Shown here: positions 11,336 through 18,903 of the stretch, piece after piece
Layout of the letters: each line of letters begins with the position of its first letter
How positions within the stretch are numbered: the stretch's first letter is position 1
Assembly (NCBI GenBank): GCA_030652345.1
Contig: JAUSAU010000047.1
Span: forward strand, 1 to 64,000
Direction: 5' to 3'
Length of the DNA stretch: 64,000 nt
From: Coriobacteriia bacterium
GTDB taxonomy: Bacteria > Actinomycetota > Coriobacteriia > Anaerosomatales > PALSA-660
Notes under the pieces: model-generated
Databases searched by the model: none
What the model was told of the DNA's origin: nothing
The model's input: the letters and a program-made list of their open reading frames with translations, nothing else
Program-made: the position numbers and the translations under genes

Positions 11336-11589
11336 GCCTCTCCCCTTCTTCGATACCGGTTGTTACGGTTCTATCTTCTATCTATCAAACCGTCGTAATC
11401 GTCGTGCTGTGGAAACTGTGGGAAGGGTCTGTTCCTGCAGGTGGTGCGGTGTGTCTCTTGAGGCTCGATCATGTGGACTCGTTTGGGGATGTTGTGGACG
11501 GATCCGCATGTGGGTGGAATCTGTCCACAGGAGACGGTGAGTATCCACCGGCCGGCCACATCTAATCCACAGGGTACTCCACAACTCTG
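11336..11589. promoter_or_regulatory. dnaA-dnaN intergenic region with degenerate DnaA boxes
   Basis: 254 bp without a gene. It contains several one-mismatch relatives of the DnaA box: CTGTCCACA at 11521, TAATCCACA at 11563, and looser forms GTATCCACC at 11541 and TACTCCACA at 11575. TGTGGAC and TGTGGAA half-sites lie elsewhere in the gap. No exact TTATCCACA or TTGTCCACA is present. It probably holds the dnaN promoter and DnaA-binding sites and may be a second lobe of a bipartite origin. Confidence 0.55.
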
Positions 11590-13038
11590 TCAGCTCTTCT
11601 GCTTGATCTGGTTCGTGAGTTTCTGTATCTGATTGAACACTTCCCTCTCAGAACCCAGCAGTTTCTGTATCTTCGCGAAGGCGTGGATCACGGTGGTGTG
11701 ATCCCGTCCCCCGAACTCCGCTCCAATGCGCGGAAGCGACAGATCCGTCAGCTCTCGGACCAGATACATCGCTATCTGACGGGGATAGACGATGTTCTGT
11801 GAGCGCTTGTTGCTGATCAAGTCGGCCATGGACAACCCGTAGAACTTGCACACCTCGTGCTGGATCGTCTGCACCGAGATGGGGCGGGTCGCCCTCTCCG
11901 GGAACATCCCCTTGAGTACATCCTTCGCCAAGTCGAGCGTGATCACTTTACTCGGGGTCAGTGTGGCGAATGCCTTGACCCGGATGAGAGCCCCTTCGAG
12001 CTCGCGCACGTTCGCGGAAGCGCGCTCAGCGATCAAAGTGAGCACCTCGTTGGGGACCGGAAGACCGCTTTCAGACTCGACCTTCCTCTTCAGGATGGCC
12101 ACGCGGGTCTCAAGTTCAGGAGGGCTGATATCCGCGATCATCCCGTGGTTGAACCGTGTGATGAGGCGATCCTGAAGCGTCTCGAGCTCATGGGGCGGGC
12201 GGTCTGATGTGAGGATGATCGGCTTGTTGCCGTCGTAGAGGAATTTGAACGTCCTGAAGAACTCGTCCTGGGTCTTCTCCTTGCCGATCAACGACTGGAT
12301 GTCGTCCACGAGCAAGACGTCGTTCTCCCGGTAGCGGCGGCGGAAGCCGTCCATGCCGGTCTTCTGCCGGATCGACTCCGTGAACTCGTCGACCATGTGT
12401 TGGCTGTCCACATACCGGACCTTGAGGTGCGGGTAGTACGTACTTATATAGATGCCGACCGCCTGAAGAAGGTGTGTCTTCCCCAAGCCCGACCCTCCGT
12501 AGATGAACAGCGGGTTGAACTTGAACACCGGGGTCTCGGCAACCGCCAGCGCACACGTGTAGGCGAGCCTGTTCGAGTCACCGGCGACGAAGTTGTCGAA
12601 TGTGTAGCGGGGATTGAGCGCCCCGGGAGAAGCGTGGGCGGCTCGGACATCGATGGAAGGCTGTGCCTCGGTCAGAGGAACATCGGCCGGAACCGATGGG
12701 GTTGCCGGAGCAGCGCCGGAAGCGAGGTCAGCCTGCTCCGGCTCGTTTCCGGCGACACGAACGACGAACTTGACCCCCATCGAGGTGCCCGAGACCTTCG
12801 TCAAGGCAGTGGCCAGCATGCCGGAATACCGGTTGCGCAGCCAATCGCGGCCCCATGTGTTCGAGACGGAGACCACGATGTCGTCCCCCACGACACCGAG
12901 GGGCTCCGTCTCGCGGAACCACGTCTTGAAGACGAGCTCGTTGAGCTCACCTTTGACGATGTCGAGCGCCCCATCCCACAGGATCTGGACCTGAGGGTCG
13001 ACAGGCCCACTCGTCGCGGCATCTCCGAGCTGCTGCAT
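11590..13038 (-). CDS. dnaA: Chromosomal replication initiator DnaA
   Basis: AAA+ initiator that binds DnaA boxes and opens oriC. Domain I at the N-terminus (LVFKTWFRETEPL) is followed by a Pro/Ala linker. The AAA+ domain has Walker A GGSGLGKTHLL and Walker B VLLVDDIQ. The C-terminal DNA-binding domain has the signature GGRDHTTVIHA. The ATG at 13038 is chosen because GGGGGAGAG lies just upstream; an in-frame GTG at 13056 would place that ribosome site inside the gene. This gives 482 aa. The 21-bp gap to the upstream regulator gene suggests cotranscription. Confidence 0.96.
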   Translation of the reverse strand: MQQLGDAATSGPVDPQVQILWDGALDIVKGELNELVFKTWFRETEPLGVVGDDIVVSVSNTWGRDWLRNRYSGMLATALTKVSGTSMGVKFVVRVAGNEPEQADLASGAAPATPSVPADVPLTEAQPSIDVRAAHASPGALNPRYTFDNFVAGDSNRLAYTCALAVAETPVFKFNPLFIYGGSGLGKTHLLQAVGIYISTYYPHLKVRYVDSQHMVDEFTESIRQKTGMDGFRRRYRENDVLLVDDIQSLIGKEKTQDEFFRTFKFLYDGNKPIILTSDRPPHELETLQDRLITRFNHGMIADISPPELETRVAILKRKVESESGLPVPNEVLTLIAERASANVRELEGALIRVKAFATLTPSKVITLDLAKDVLKGMFPERATRPISVQTIQHEVCKFYGLSMADLISNKRSQNIVYPRQIAMYLVRELTDLSLPRIGAEFGGRDHTTVIHAFAKIQKLLGSEREVFNQIQKLTNQIKQKS

Positions 13039-13059
13039 ATCCGTTCTCTCCCCCACTCG

Positions 13060-13869
13060 CTACTGGAACACGTGCTCGAGGCAAGTGACGCCGTACTCTG
13101 TCAGCGTCCGCCTGCCGGTGTCATCGGGTTCGATCAACCCCGCCTCCTCAAGGACCGTCAGGTCCCGATGAGCGGTGGCTACGCTCACATGGAGTTCTCG
13201 CGCGACGAGAGAAGGACCCGCCGAGCGGAGTTCGAGGATGAGCGACAGGACCTGCTTCTGACGATCCGTCAGGGACGGGATCGGGGACGAGCCCGCTCCC
13301 TCCTCAGGCGAGGGCCGCGACGAAGAGCGCAGGGTCACGACTGTCCCCGACCCCAGGTTGTCGTCGATCTCCACGGTGCCGCCGGCGAACGTCAGTGTCT
13401 CCAGGACGATGGGCAGTCCCGACCCGACGCCGCGGATGATCTGCTTCATGCCGGCGGTCGCAGTGGAGAACCCGGGGAGGAACGCCTTCTCTTTATCCGG
13501 GATACCCGGCCCCTGATCGGCGAAGCGGACAGTCCGGCCGTCGTCGAGGATCGTCACGACCACCTCCAAGAAGCCTGCGTGGATCAGGTTCTCCGAGACC
13601 TCACGGATGATCGTGTACGGGATCGCGCCTCCGCGCTCACGCGCGATGTTGTACGTGCGGGACGCCAGTTGCTCGATCGCATCGGCGAGCCCTTCGGCGG
13701 CTATGTCCTCGACCCGGGGGGCGACCGCCAGGCCGTCGTAGACCGCTATGCGTGCGCCTGTCGGACCGGTTGTGAGTGTGATGGTGCCCGGGTCCGCAGC
13801 GTGCGGCAGCGGAGCCGGCGCCGCTGCCGCGGCTCCGCGGAGATCACCGTCATCAAAGAAACGCTTCAC
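13060..13869 (-). CDS. HATPase-fold / winged-helix regulator upstream of dnaA
   Basis: 269 residues when started at the GTG at 13869, which has GGGAGG 9 nt upstream; a longer reading frame to 13938 exists but lacks such a site. About residues 40-170 form a GHKL/histidine-kinase-type ATPase domain: N-box-like IIREVSENLIHAGF, G1 FADQGPGIPDKEKA and G2 IRGVGSGLPIVLETL. About residues 190-269 form a winged-helix DNA-binding domain (TDRQKQVLSLILELR, VARELHVSVATAHRDLTVLEEAGLI). There is no receiver, His-box or membrane segment, so it resembles an anti-sigma-type ATPase fused to a repressor domain. It lies between oriC and dnaA and probably shares dnaA's transcript. Function unknown. Confidence 0.75.
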   Translation of the reverse strand: MKRFFDDGDLRGAAAAAPAPLPHAADPGTITLTTGPTGARIAVYDGLAVAPRVEDIAAEGLADAIEQLASRTYNIARERGGAIPYTIIREVSENLIHAGFLEVVVTILDDGRTVRFADQGPGIPDKEKAFLPGFSTATAGMKQIIRGVGSGLPIVLETLTFAGGTVEIDDNLGSGTVVTLRSSSRPSPEEGAGSSPIPSLTDRQKQVLSLILELRSAGPSLVARELHVSVATAHRDLTVLEEAGLIEPDDTGRRTLTEYGVTCLEHVFQ

Positions 13870-13913
13870 GAAGCCACACCTCCCGATACGTCCGTCTTTC
13901 GTTTGAAACAGCG

Positions 13914-14406
13914 TTGTCCACAGCCTTGCCAGAACCACCGAACCGAAGGGCCCCTGCTCACAGGTGTATCCATGTGTGCCGCCGTCGCCCCTGTGGAAAG
14001 TGATGATAGGGGCCGACCTGCGGTTTTACTCGATTGTCCACAAAGCTTTCCACATGTGTGGATAACTCGCCGCCCCGGTGCACTCAGGGCGAAGCCGAAA
14101 CGCTAGGTAGTGGGTGTAGCGCACCCCCACTTCCCTTTCCACGGGGTCTTTCTGTGGATAAGGGACGACGATGCCCTCGCTGCACCCCGGGGACTGTGGA
14201 TAACGTTGGGGTGTGGCGAGGGCGTCGAGTTGGAACGTCTCGGCGCATAGCCGTCTGAGCAGGTCTTTTGAAGGTTCAGAGCGCGGATCCGGACCCTTCC
14301 GGAGCGCCGCTGATTCTAGCAGAGAGGCCAATCCCCAACAATCGGGCCGACGGGGTTATCCACAGAAGCGGCCCGCACGAATCCTGCGTTTTCCACAGTA
14401 TCCACA
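13914..14406. other. oriC: Replication origin oriC (DnaA-box cluster)
   Basis: A gene-free stretch of 813 bp (13870-14682) separates the divergent dnaA and rpmH units. It contains six exact DnaA boxes: TTGTCCACA at 13914-13922 and 14034-14042, TTATCCACA at 14356-14364, and the reverse form TGTGGATAA at 14057-14065, 14153-14161 and 14195-14203. One-mismatch boxes are GTATCCACA at 14398 and TTTTCCACA at 14389; a looser CTTTCCACA is at 14046. The position between rpmH and the dnaA-dnaN-recF unit is the classic bacterial origin site. I could not pick out a clear AT-rich unwinding element by eye. Confidence 0.88.
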
Positions 14407-14460
14407 GATTTCTCAGTTTTCCCGGCCCCCTTCTCGGAAAGCCGGGTGCAGGACGGTTGA

Positions 14461-14526
14461 TGGCCGGAATGCCACACTTTGTGGCCGAAGTGACGGTATC
14501 ATGGCCGCGCTGACGATACTGTGGCC
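14461..14526. repeat. Helically phased TGGCC repeats beside oriC
   Basis: TGGCC occurs at 14461, 14482, 14502 and 14522, spaced 21, 20 and 20 bp, i.e. two helical turns. The second and third units are longer imperfect copies (TGGCCG-NNN-TGACGGTATC and TGGCCG-NNN-TGACGATACT). The array lies between the last DnaA box and the rpmH promoter, which suggests binding of a protein along one face of the helix. Confidence 0.55.
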
Positions 14527-14581
14527 CCACGGGCCGCTGTCGGCGGGATCTCCGCGTCCGACCATCTCGCGCCGAGGGTCG

Positions 14582-14611
14582 TTGACACCCTCTCCCCCGC
14601 GAGGATACAAT
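14582..14611 (+). promoter_or_regulatory. rpmH promoter
   Basis: Exact -35 TTGACA (14582-14587) and -10 TACAAT (14606-14611) with an 18-bp spacer, about 70 bp upstream of rpmH. This is the closest match to a housekeeping sigma promoter that I found in the window. Confidence 0.8.
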
Positions 14612-14682
14612 CGTGCGGCTTTGCGCCCGGATGGGCGCTTATTCAGCATCCGACCAGCCCCGCAAGGGATGGAGTGAACACT

Positions 14683-14817
14683 ATGAAGCGTACCTATCAG
14701 CCGAACACCCGCAAGCGTGCGAAGACGCATGGGTTCCGCGTCCGCATGTCGACCCCCGGCGGCCGCGCGGTCATCGCCGCCCGTCGCCGCAAGGGCCGCA
14801 AGGTCCTGACCGCCTAA
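14683..14817 (+). CDS. rpmH: 50S ribosomal protein L34
   Basis: 44-residue, very basic ribosomal protein with the invariant N-terminus [18 protein letters not shown] and the tail [12 protein letters not shown]. The ATG at 14683 is fixed by family alignment; GGAG lies just upstream. It is the first gene of the plus-strand unit leaving oriC, driven by the strong promoter at 14582 and followed by rnpA. Confidence 0.97.
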   Translation: MKRTYQPNTRKRAKTHGFRVRMSTPGGRAVIAARRRKGRKVLTA

Positions 14818-14855
14818 GGTCCGTCCGGGACGCCAGTCGTCCTGGGACGATCGAC

Positions 14856-15188
14856 GTGCGCACCATCACGTCAGCGAGCGAGATCGACGCGCTGTTCCGG
14901 CAAGGACGGCGCGCAGGCACCGACCTGCTCATCGTTCTCGATCTTCCGACACCGCAACGACGCGGCCCCGAGGGCCGCGTCGTGTTCGTTGCCGGCAAGA
15001 AGCTCGGCGGCGCCGTCCTGCGGAACCGCTGCAAACGGGTCATGCGCGCCGCGGTGCGCCGGCATGCGGGCCCGTGGGCGGGTCATGACGTGGCACTCGT
15101 TGCCCGACGCGGGATCGCGACCGCCGACGTCAGTCAGATCGACGCGGCTCTCACAATGGCGCTGAGCAGGACGGCGGTCCGGTCATGA
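14856..15188 (+). CDS. rnpA: Ribonuclease P protein component
   Basis: Protein cofactor of the tRNA 5'-processing ribozyme. It shows the family motif [17 protein letters not shown] (usual RNR box: [13 protein letters not shown]) and the preceding [12 protein letters not shown] strand. The GTG at 14856 gives 110 aa and places the DALFRQGRR segment at its usual distance from the N-terminus. No strong ribosome site is visible, so the start is tentative. The stop overlaps yidD by 4 bp (ATGA). Confidence 0.92.
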   Translation: MRTITSASEIDALFRQGRRAGTDLLIVLDLPTPQRRGPEGRVVFVAGKKLGGAVLRNRCKRVMRAAVRRHAGPWAGHDVALVARRGIATADVSQIDAALTMALSRTAVRS

Positions 15189-15475
15189 CCGGTCCGGTCC
15201 CTGCGGAGAGCGGATCAGCCCCGGCCTCGCTGCCCGTTCGTGCGGCGCGCGGTATCGTCATCGCCGGAATACGCGCGTACAAGCGCCTGCTGTCGCCCCT
15301 CCTGCCCCCCGCGTGCCGCTTCGAACCGACGTGTTCCACCTATGCGCTAACATCCGTTGAGAGATTCGGGGTCGTGCGCGGTGGCTGGCTCGCACTCAAG
15401 CGCATCGGACGGTGTCATCCGTTCCACCCCGGTGGATTCGATCCTGTGCCGGACTCACTCCGGCTGAAGCGATAG
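15185..15475 (+). CDS. yidD: Membrane protein insertion efficiency factor YidD
   Basis: Small protein that assists YidC-dependent insertion. The 96 residues contain the conserved core [24 protein letters not shown] and the [13 protein letters not shown] tail, with the three usual cysteines. The ATG at 15185 overlaps the rnpA stop, and yidC follows after 35 bp, the usual rnpA-yidD-yidC order. The N-terminal ~20 residues are extra relative to the core. Confidence 0.93.
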   Translation: MTGPVPAESGSAPASLPVRAARGIVIAGIRAYKRLLSPLLPPACRFEPTCSTYALTSVERFGVVRGGWLALKRIGRCHPFHPGGFDPVPDSLRLKR

Positions 15476-15510
15476 ACGACGGACCGCGAGGTCCGCTAGG
15501 AGGTCCATCC

Positions 15511-16398
15511 ATGGGTGATCTGGGAGCTTTGTGGAAGCTCGTCTGGGACACGTGGCTGCTCGGAGGCATATTCAGCTCACTGCAGTTCTTCTATGGCGGT
15601 GTGCGCGACTACGGCTTCGCGATCATGCTTCTGACCATCGTGTTCCGTGTCGTTCTGTTCCCGCTGACGTGGAAGCAGACGAAATCGATGTACGAGCTCC
15701 AGGAGATACAGCCCAAGATCAAGGCGCTCCAGGAGAAGTACAAGAACGACAAGGAAAAGCAGCAGGAAGAACTGATGAAGTTCTATCAGGAGAACAAGGT
15801 GAACCCCTTCGGTGGGTGCCTGCCCCTCCTGGCACAGATGCCGCTGTTCATCGCGCTCTTCGATGTGTTGCGCACGAAGCTCCCCGCCTACATCTCGGCC
15901 ATGCCCATCGCCGAACAGGCGGCCGCCAAGCGGTTCTGGATAATTCTACCAGACCTTACCAAGACTCCCCAGGATATCTACCTGGCCGCTTCATCGGGCG
16001 GCGTCCTGCCCGCGATCCTGGCCGCCCTGCCCTATCTGGTCCTTGTGATCCTCTTCGGGCTCAGCGTATGGCTACCGCAGTACCTGATGACCAAGGATCC
16101 GACGCAGCGCCGGACCGGCACGTACATGGCCGTCATGATGCTGTGGTTCGGCTTCGTCAGCCCCGCAGGCGTCTTGGTCTACTGGGTCACCTCCAGCGCC
16201 TGGCAGGTCGGGCAGCAGATCCTCACGCAGCGTGTCTTGTCTGCGAAGAAGGCCGGCGAGACCCCAGAGCTGGCGGCTCCGGCTTCCAAGAGCACAAAGA
16301 AGTCGGGCTCCAAGAAGGTAGACGATGCAAGCGCAGCGCCGGCCTCCAAGCCCGCTGCGAAGAAGACCGGCAAGAAGAGCAAGGGAGCTGAGTCGTAG
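15511..16398 (+). CDS. yidC: Membrane protein insertase YidC/Oxa1
   Basis: Polytopic insertase that integrates membrane proteins with or without SecYEG. It is 295 aa from the ATG at 15511, which follows AGGAGGT at good spacing; the longer upstream reading is rejected. Features: the groove arginine in TIVFRVVLFPLTWKQ, the coiled cytoplasmic hairpin (IQPKIKALQEKYKNDKEKQQ), NPFGGCLPLLAQMPLFIALF, and later membrane segments ending WVTSSAWQVGQQ. The last ~45 residues are a Lys/Ala/Ser-rich cytoplasmic tail, as in YidC1-type proteins that contact ribosomes. There is no large periplasmic domain (Gram-positive type). It abuts jag. Confidence 0.95.
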   Translation: MGDLGALWKLVWDTWLLGGIFSSLQFFYGGVRDYGFAIMLLTIVFRVVLFPLTWKQTKSMYELQEIQPKIKALQEKYKNDKEKQQEELMKFYQENKVNPFGGCLPLLAQMPLFIALFDVLRTKLPAYISAMPIAEQAAAKRFWIILPDLTKTPQDIYLAASSGGVLPAILAALPYLVLVILFGLSVWLPQYLMTKDPTQRRTGTYMAVMMLWFGFVSPAGVLVYWVTSSAWQVGQQILTQRVLSAKKAGETPELAAPASKSTKKSGSKKVDDASAAPASKPAAKKTGKKSKGAES

Positions 16399-17142
16399 AT
16401 GCTGACTGAGATTCTCAAGGAGGGCCCGACCGTCGAGGAAGCTATCGACGCGGCCCTGGAAGAGCTGGGCGTGCAGGCCGATGCGGCTGAGTACGAGATC
16501 CTGGAACAGCCGGGTAAGTCGCTCTTCGGCAGCGCGAAGCCGGCCAAGGTGCGAGTCTGGCTCCGACCCGGCGTTCTCGAGGCACAGCAGGCGACGGACG
16601 ACACCGATCCGGAGGATGCCGACGACGAGCCGCTGCCCGCCGAGCTCCAGGTAGCGCACGAAGGCACTCCCGAACTGACCGACGAGGAGCTCGACCAGGT
16701 CGCCGACGCTGCGGTAGGCGCGATACAGGAGATCCTCAACGCGTTCGGGATCGAAGCGTCCATCGACGAGTATGAGGGCGATGAGCGCGAGATCATCCTC
16801 GACATCGTTGGAGGCGAGCTGGGACTTCTGATCGGACGACACGGCAAGACGCTCGATTCCATCCAGACGCTCGTCGCGGCGATCACCAGTCGCAAGCTCG
16901 GCTTCCGCTACCCGGTCGTGGTCGACGTCGAGGGCTACCGCGGGCGCCGGCGGGAGAAGCTCGAGGATATGGCTCGTCGCTCCGCCGACCGCGTCTCGCG
17001 ACAGGGCAAGGCTATCAAGCTCCGCCCAATGACGAGCTACGAGCGTCGTGTGGTGCACATGGCTCTCCGTGGAGATCGCAGGGTCGTCACCGGAAGCGAG
17101 GGCGAGGAGCCCACTCGTTCGGTGGTCATCTCCCCGAAGTAG
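16399..17142 (+). CDS. khpB: RNA-binding protein Jag/KhpB (Jag-N, KH, R3H)
   Basis: 247 residues. The N-terminal Jag-N segment (ILKEGPTVEEAIDAALEELG, then KSLFGSAKPAKVRV) is followed by an acidic linker. The KH-like domain includes LGLLIGRHGKTLDSIQTLV near residue 140, and the C-terminal R3H domain has RPMTSYERRVVHMALRGD. Jag/KhpB proteins bind RNA and affect cell elongation and division; cotranscription with yidC is the common arrangement. The ATG follows the yidC TAG directly. A long terminator hairpin closes the unit. Confidence 0.92.
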   Translation: MLTEILKEGPTVEEAIDAALEELGVQADAAEYEILEQPGKSLFGSAKPAKVRVWLRPGVLEAQQATDDTDPEDADDEPLPAELQVAHEGTPELTDEELDQVADAAVGAIQEILNAFGIEASIDEYEGDEREIILDIVGGELGLLIGRHGKTLDSIQTLVAAITSRKLGFRYPVVVDVEGYRGRRREKLEDMARRSADRVSRQGKAIKLRPMTSYERRVVHMALRGDRRVVTGSEGEEPTRSVVISPK

Positions 17143-17163
17143 GTCGCGGCACCGTCGACAGAC

Positions 17164-17198
17164 TGCAGAAGAGGCTCCCAATGGGGGCCTCTTCTGCA
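17164..17198 (+). terminator. Terminator after jag
   Basis: Long hairpin: left arm 17164-17179 and right arm 17183-17198, 16 bp with one G-T wobble and a 3-nt loop, starting with TGCAGAAGAGGC and ending with GCCTCTTCTGCA. A weak T-rich stretch follows (CTGTTTGTTTC). It ends the rpmH-jag unit just before the first parS site. Confidence 0.8.
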
Positions 17199-17210
17199 TT
17201 CGGGGCTGTT

Positions 17211-17226
17211 TGTTTCACGTGAAACA
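17211..17226. promoter_or_regulatory. parS centromere site 1
   Basis: Exact 16-bp palindrome TGTTTCACGTGAAACA, the ParB-binding parS consensus. It lies between the jag terminator and rsmG, 0.9 kb upstream of parA. Confidence 0.95.
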
Positions 17227-17283
17227 CAGCACGGTCCGGAGGACGAGTGTCGTTGTCGATTGCTCCGATCAGAACGAGAGCAG

Positions 17284-17299
17284 TGTTTCACGTGAAACA
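17284..17299. promoter_or_regulatory. parS centromere site 2
   Basis: Second exact TGTTTCACGTGAAACA, 73 bp downstream of the first (same phase to within a few degrees of seven turns) and 37 bp upstream of the rsmG start. ParB loaded here may influence rsmG transcription. Confidence 0.95.
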
Positions 17300-17335
17300 C
17301 CAGATGCCGAAGCGAGAGGATGGTAGAGTGGCGAC

Positions 17336-18043
17336 ATGAATGACTACCGAGAACGAATAGCCGCGGGACTGGCCATCACGGGTGTTCCGTACACGACGGG
17401 ACAGGTCGAACTGCTGGCTCGGCATCTCGAGGCGGTCGAGGAAGCCAACCAGCACTTCAACCTCACGACCATCAAACCCGACCAAGGGGTTGAGTTGCAT
17501 GTGCTTGACTCCGCGGCTGCATGTGCCGTGTTGCAGTCGGCTCCCGGAGGTCGATTCGCCGACATCGGCTCGGGGGCCGGCTTCCCCGGGATCCCGCTGT
17601 CGGTGCTGTCGGAGCGTGACGTCGTCCTGGTTGAGTCGGTGCGCAAGAAGGGGGCCTTTCTCCAGCGCGTCACGGAGGAGTTGCGCCTACAAGCCACGGT
17701 CCACCAAGTCAGGGCAGAAGAGCTCGCTAAAGCCCCCGGAATGTCGTTCGCTGCGGTCACAGCCCGCGCCCTCTCGTCACTCCCCGCCCTCGTCGAGTTG
17801 TCAGCGCCGCTCCTGCAGGATGGCGGACTCCTGATCTGCCTCAAGGGAGAGCCAACGACCGATGAGCTCGAGCGAGGCTCTCTTGCGGCCGTCCGGTGCG
17901 GGCTCCAGCGAGTGAGCTACGAGCGTGTGCAGGTCCCATTCCTAGACGCTGCCCGCACGCTCGTCGTCTATCGCAAGGTGGGCAGGCCGCGCATCGCACT
18001 CCCCCGGCGACCGGGAATGGCGCAGCGCCAGCCCCTGGCGTAG
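17336..18043 (+). CDS. rsmG: 16S rRNA (guanine-527-N7) methyltransferase
   Basis: SAM-dependent methyltransferase of the 530 loop. The 235 residues carry the family motifs NQHFNLTTI near residue 38, the SAM-binding FADIGSGAGFPGIPLSVL, the EELRLQATVHQVRAEEL strand, and VTARALSSLPALVELSAPLL. The position upstream of parA-parB is standard. The start is 37 bp from parS site 2, after GAGAGGATGG. The last ~15 residues are basic and beyond the usual fold. Confidence 0.94.
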   Translation: MNDYRERIAAGLAITGVPYTTGQVELLARHLEAVEEANQHFNLTTIKPDQGVELHVLDSAAACAVLQSAPGGRFADIGSGAGFPGIPLSVLSERDVVLVESVRKKGAFLQRVTEELRLQATVHQVRAEELAKAPGMSFAAVTARALSSLPALVELSAPLLQDGGLLICLKGEPTTDELERGSLAAVRCGLQRVSYERVQVPFLDAARTLVVYRKVGRPRIALPRRPGMAQRQPLA

Positions 18044-18120
18044 GGATCCGGCCCGGACTTCCGCTTGGTCGGGAGTCGCGTATACTCTGCCCGGAGTACC
18101 TCGATGAGCAGGAGGTGGGG

Positions 18121-18903
18121 ATGGCACGCAGAGAGGGGCGCCCGAAGCGCGTCCTGGCTGTCGTGAACCAAAAGGGCGGCGTGGGTAAGAGCACCACCGC
18201 GGTGAATCTCTCGGCCGCACTCGGCGAACTCGGCGAGAAGGTGTTGCTCGTCGACCTGGACCCACAGGGCAACGCGACTTCGGGCTTCGGTCTCAACAAG
18301 AATCAGCGGGAACTGTGCATCTACGACGCGCTACTCGGCGATACGCCCATAGAGGCGATCATCGAGCCGGTGGAGTCGGCGAACGTGTACGTCGTGCCCG
18401 CGACGATCAGCCTTGCCGGCGCGGAGATCGAGCTCGTGTCCGCGATGAGCCGTGAGGGAAGGCTCCGGGGTGTTCTGGAGCCGGTCGTCGGCGACTTCGA
18501 CTTCGTCATCATCGACTGTCCCCCGTCTCTCGGCCTGCTCACGATCAACGCTCTCACGGCTTCGGACGGGCTGATCGTGCCCGTTCAGTGCGAGTACTAC
18601 GCGCTGGAGGGGCTCAGCAAGCTGCTGGACAGCGTTCGCCTGGTCAAGACACATCTCAACCCCGAGCTCGACGTGTTCGGAGCGGTCATGACCATGTTCG
18701 ATGGTCGGACGCGGCTGTCACAGCAGGTGGTGGACGAGGTTCGTGACTTCTTCGACGAGAAGGTCTTCGCGACACTGATACCGCGCGCCGTCCGCCTGTC
18801 TGAGGCGCCGAGCCACGGACTGCCCATCAACCTCTACGACCCCAACGGCAAGGGCGCGGAAGCGTACCGGGCCCTTGCACAGGAGGTGATCGATCGTGTC
18901 TGA
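18121..18903 (+). CDS. parA: Chromosome-partitioning ATPase ParA (Soj)
   Basis: Deviant Walker ATPase that drives segregation of ParB-parS complexes. It is 260 aa from the ATG at 18121, preceded by AGGAGGTGGGG; the longer frame upstream is rejected. Motifs: KGGVGKSTTAVNLSAAL (deviant Walker A with signature lysine), VLLVDLDPQGNATSGFG, and IIDCPPSLGLLTINAL. The short N-terminus (MARREGRPKR) lacks an HTH, as in chromosomal ParA. A TATACT -10-like hexamer is at 18081. The 3' end overlaps parB by 8 bp. Confidence 0.95.
   Translation: MARREGRPKRVLAVVNQKGGVGKSTTAVNLSAALGELGEKVLLVDLDPQGNATSGFGLNKNQRELCIYDALLGDTPIEAIIEPVESANVYVVPATISLAGAEIELVSAMSREGRLRGVLEPVVGDFDFVIIDCPPSLGLLTINALTASDGLIVPVQCEYYALEGLSKLLDSVRLVKTHLNPELDVFGAVMTMFDGRTRLSQQVVDEVRDFFDEKVFATLIPRAVRLSEAPSHGLPINLYDPNGKGAEAYRALAQEVIDRV

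Noticed and set aside
13870..13938. 23-codon N-terminal extension of the HATPase/winged-helix gene
   Set aside because: No ribosome site, it would run through the DnaA box at 13914, and GTG 13869 has a strong GGGAGG.
12397..14106. 569-codon plus-strand open frame across dnaA and its upstream gene
   Set aside because: Opposite two well-supported genes and running into oriC; no ribosome site or recognisable domain.
14034..14258. Short open frames inside the oriC gap
   Set aside because: They are threaded through DnaA boxes, lack ribosome sites and show no coding character.
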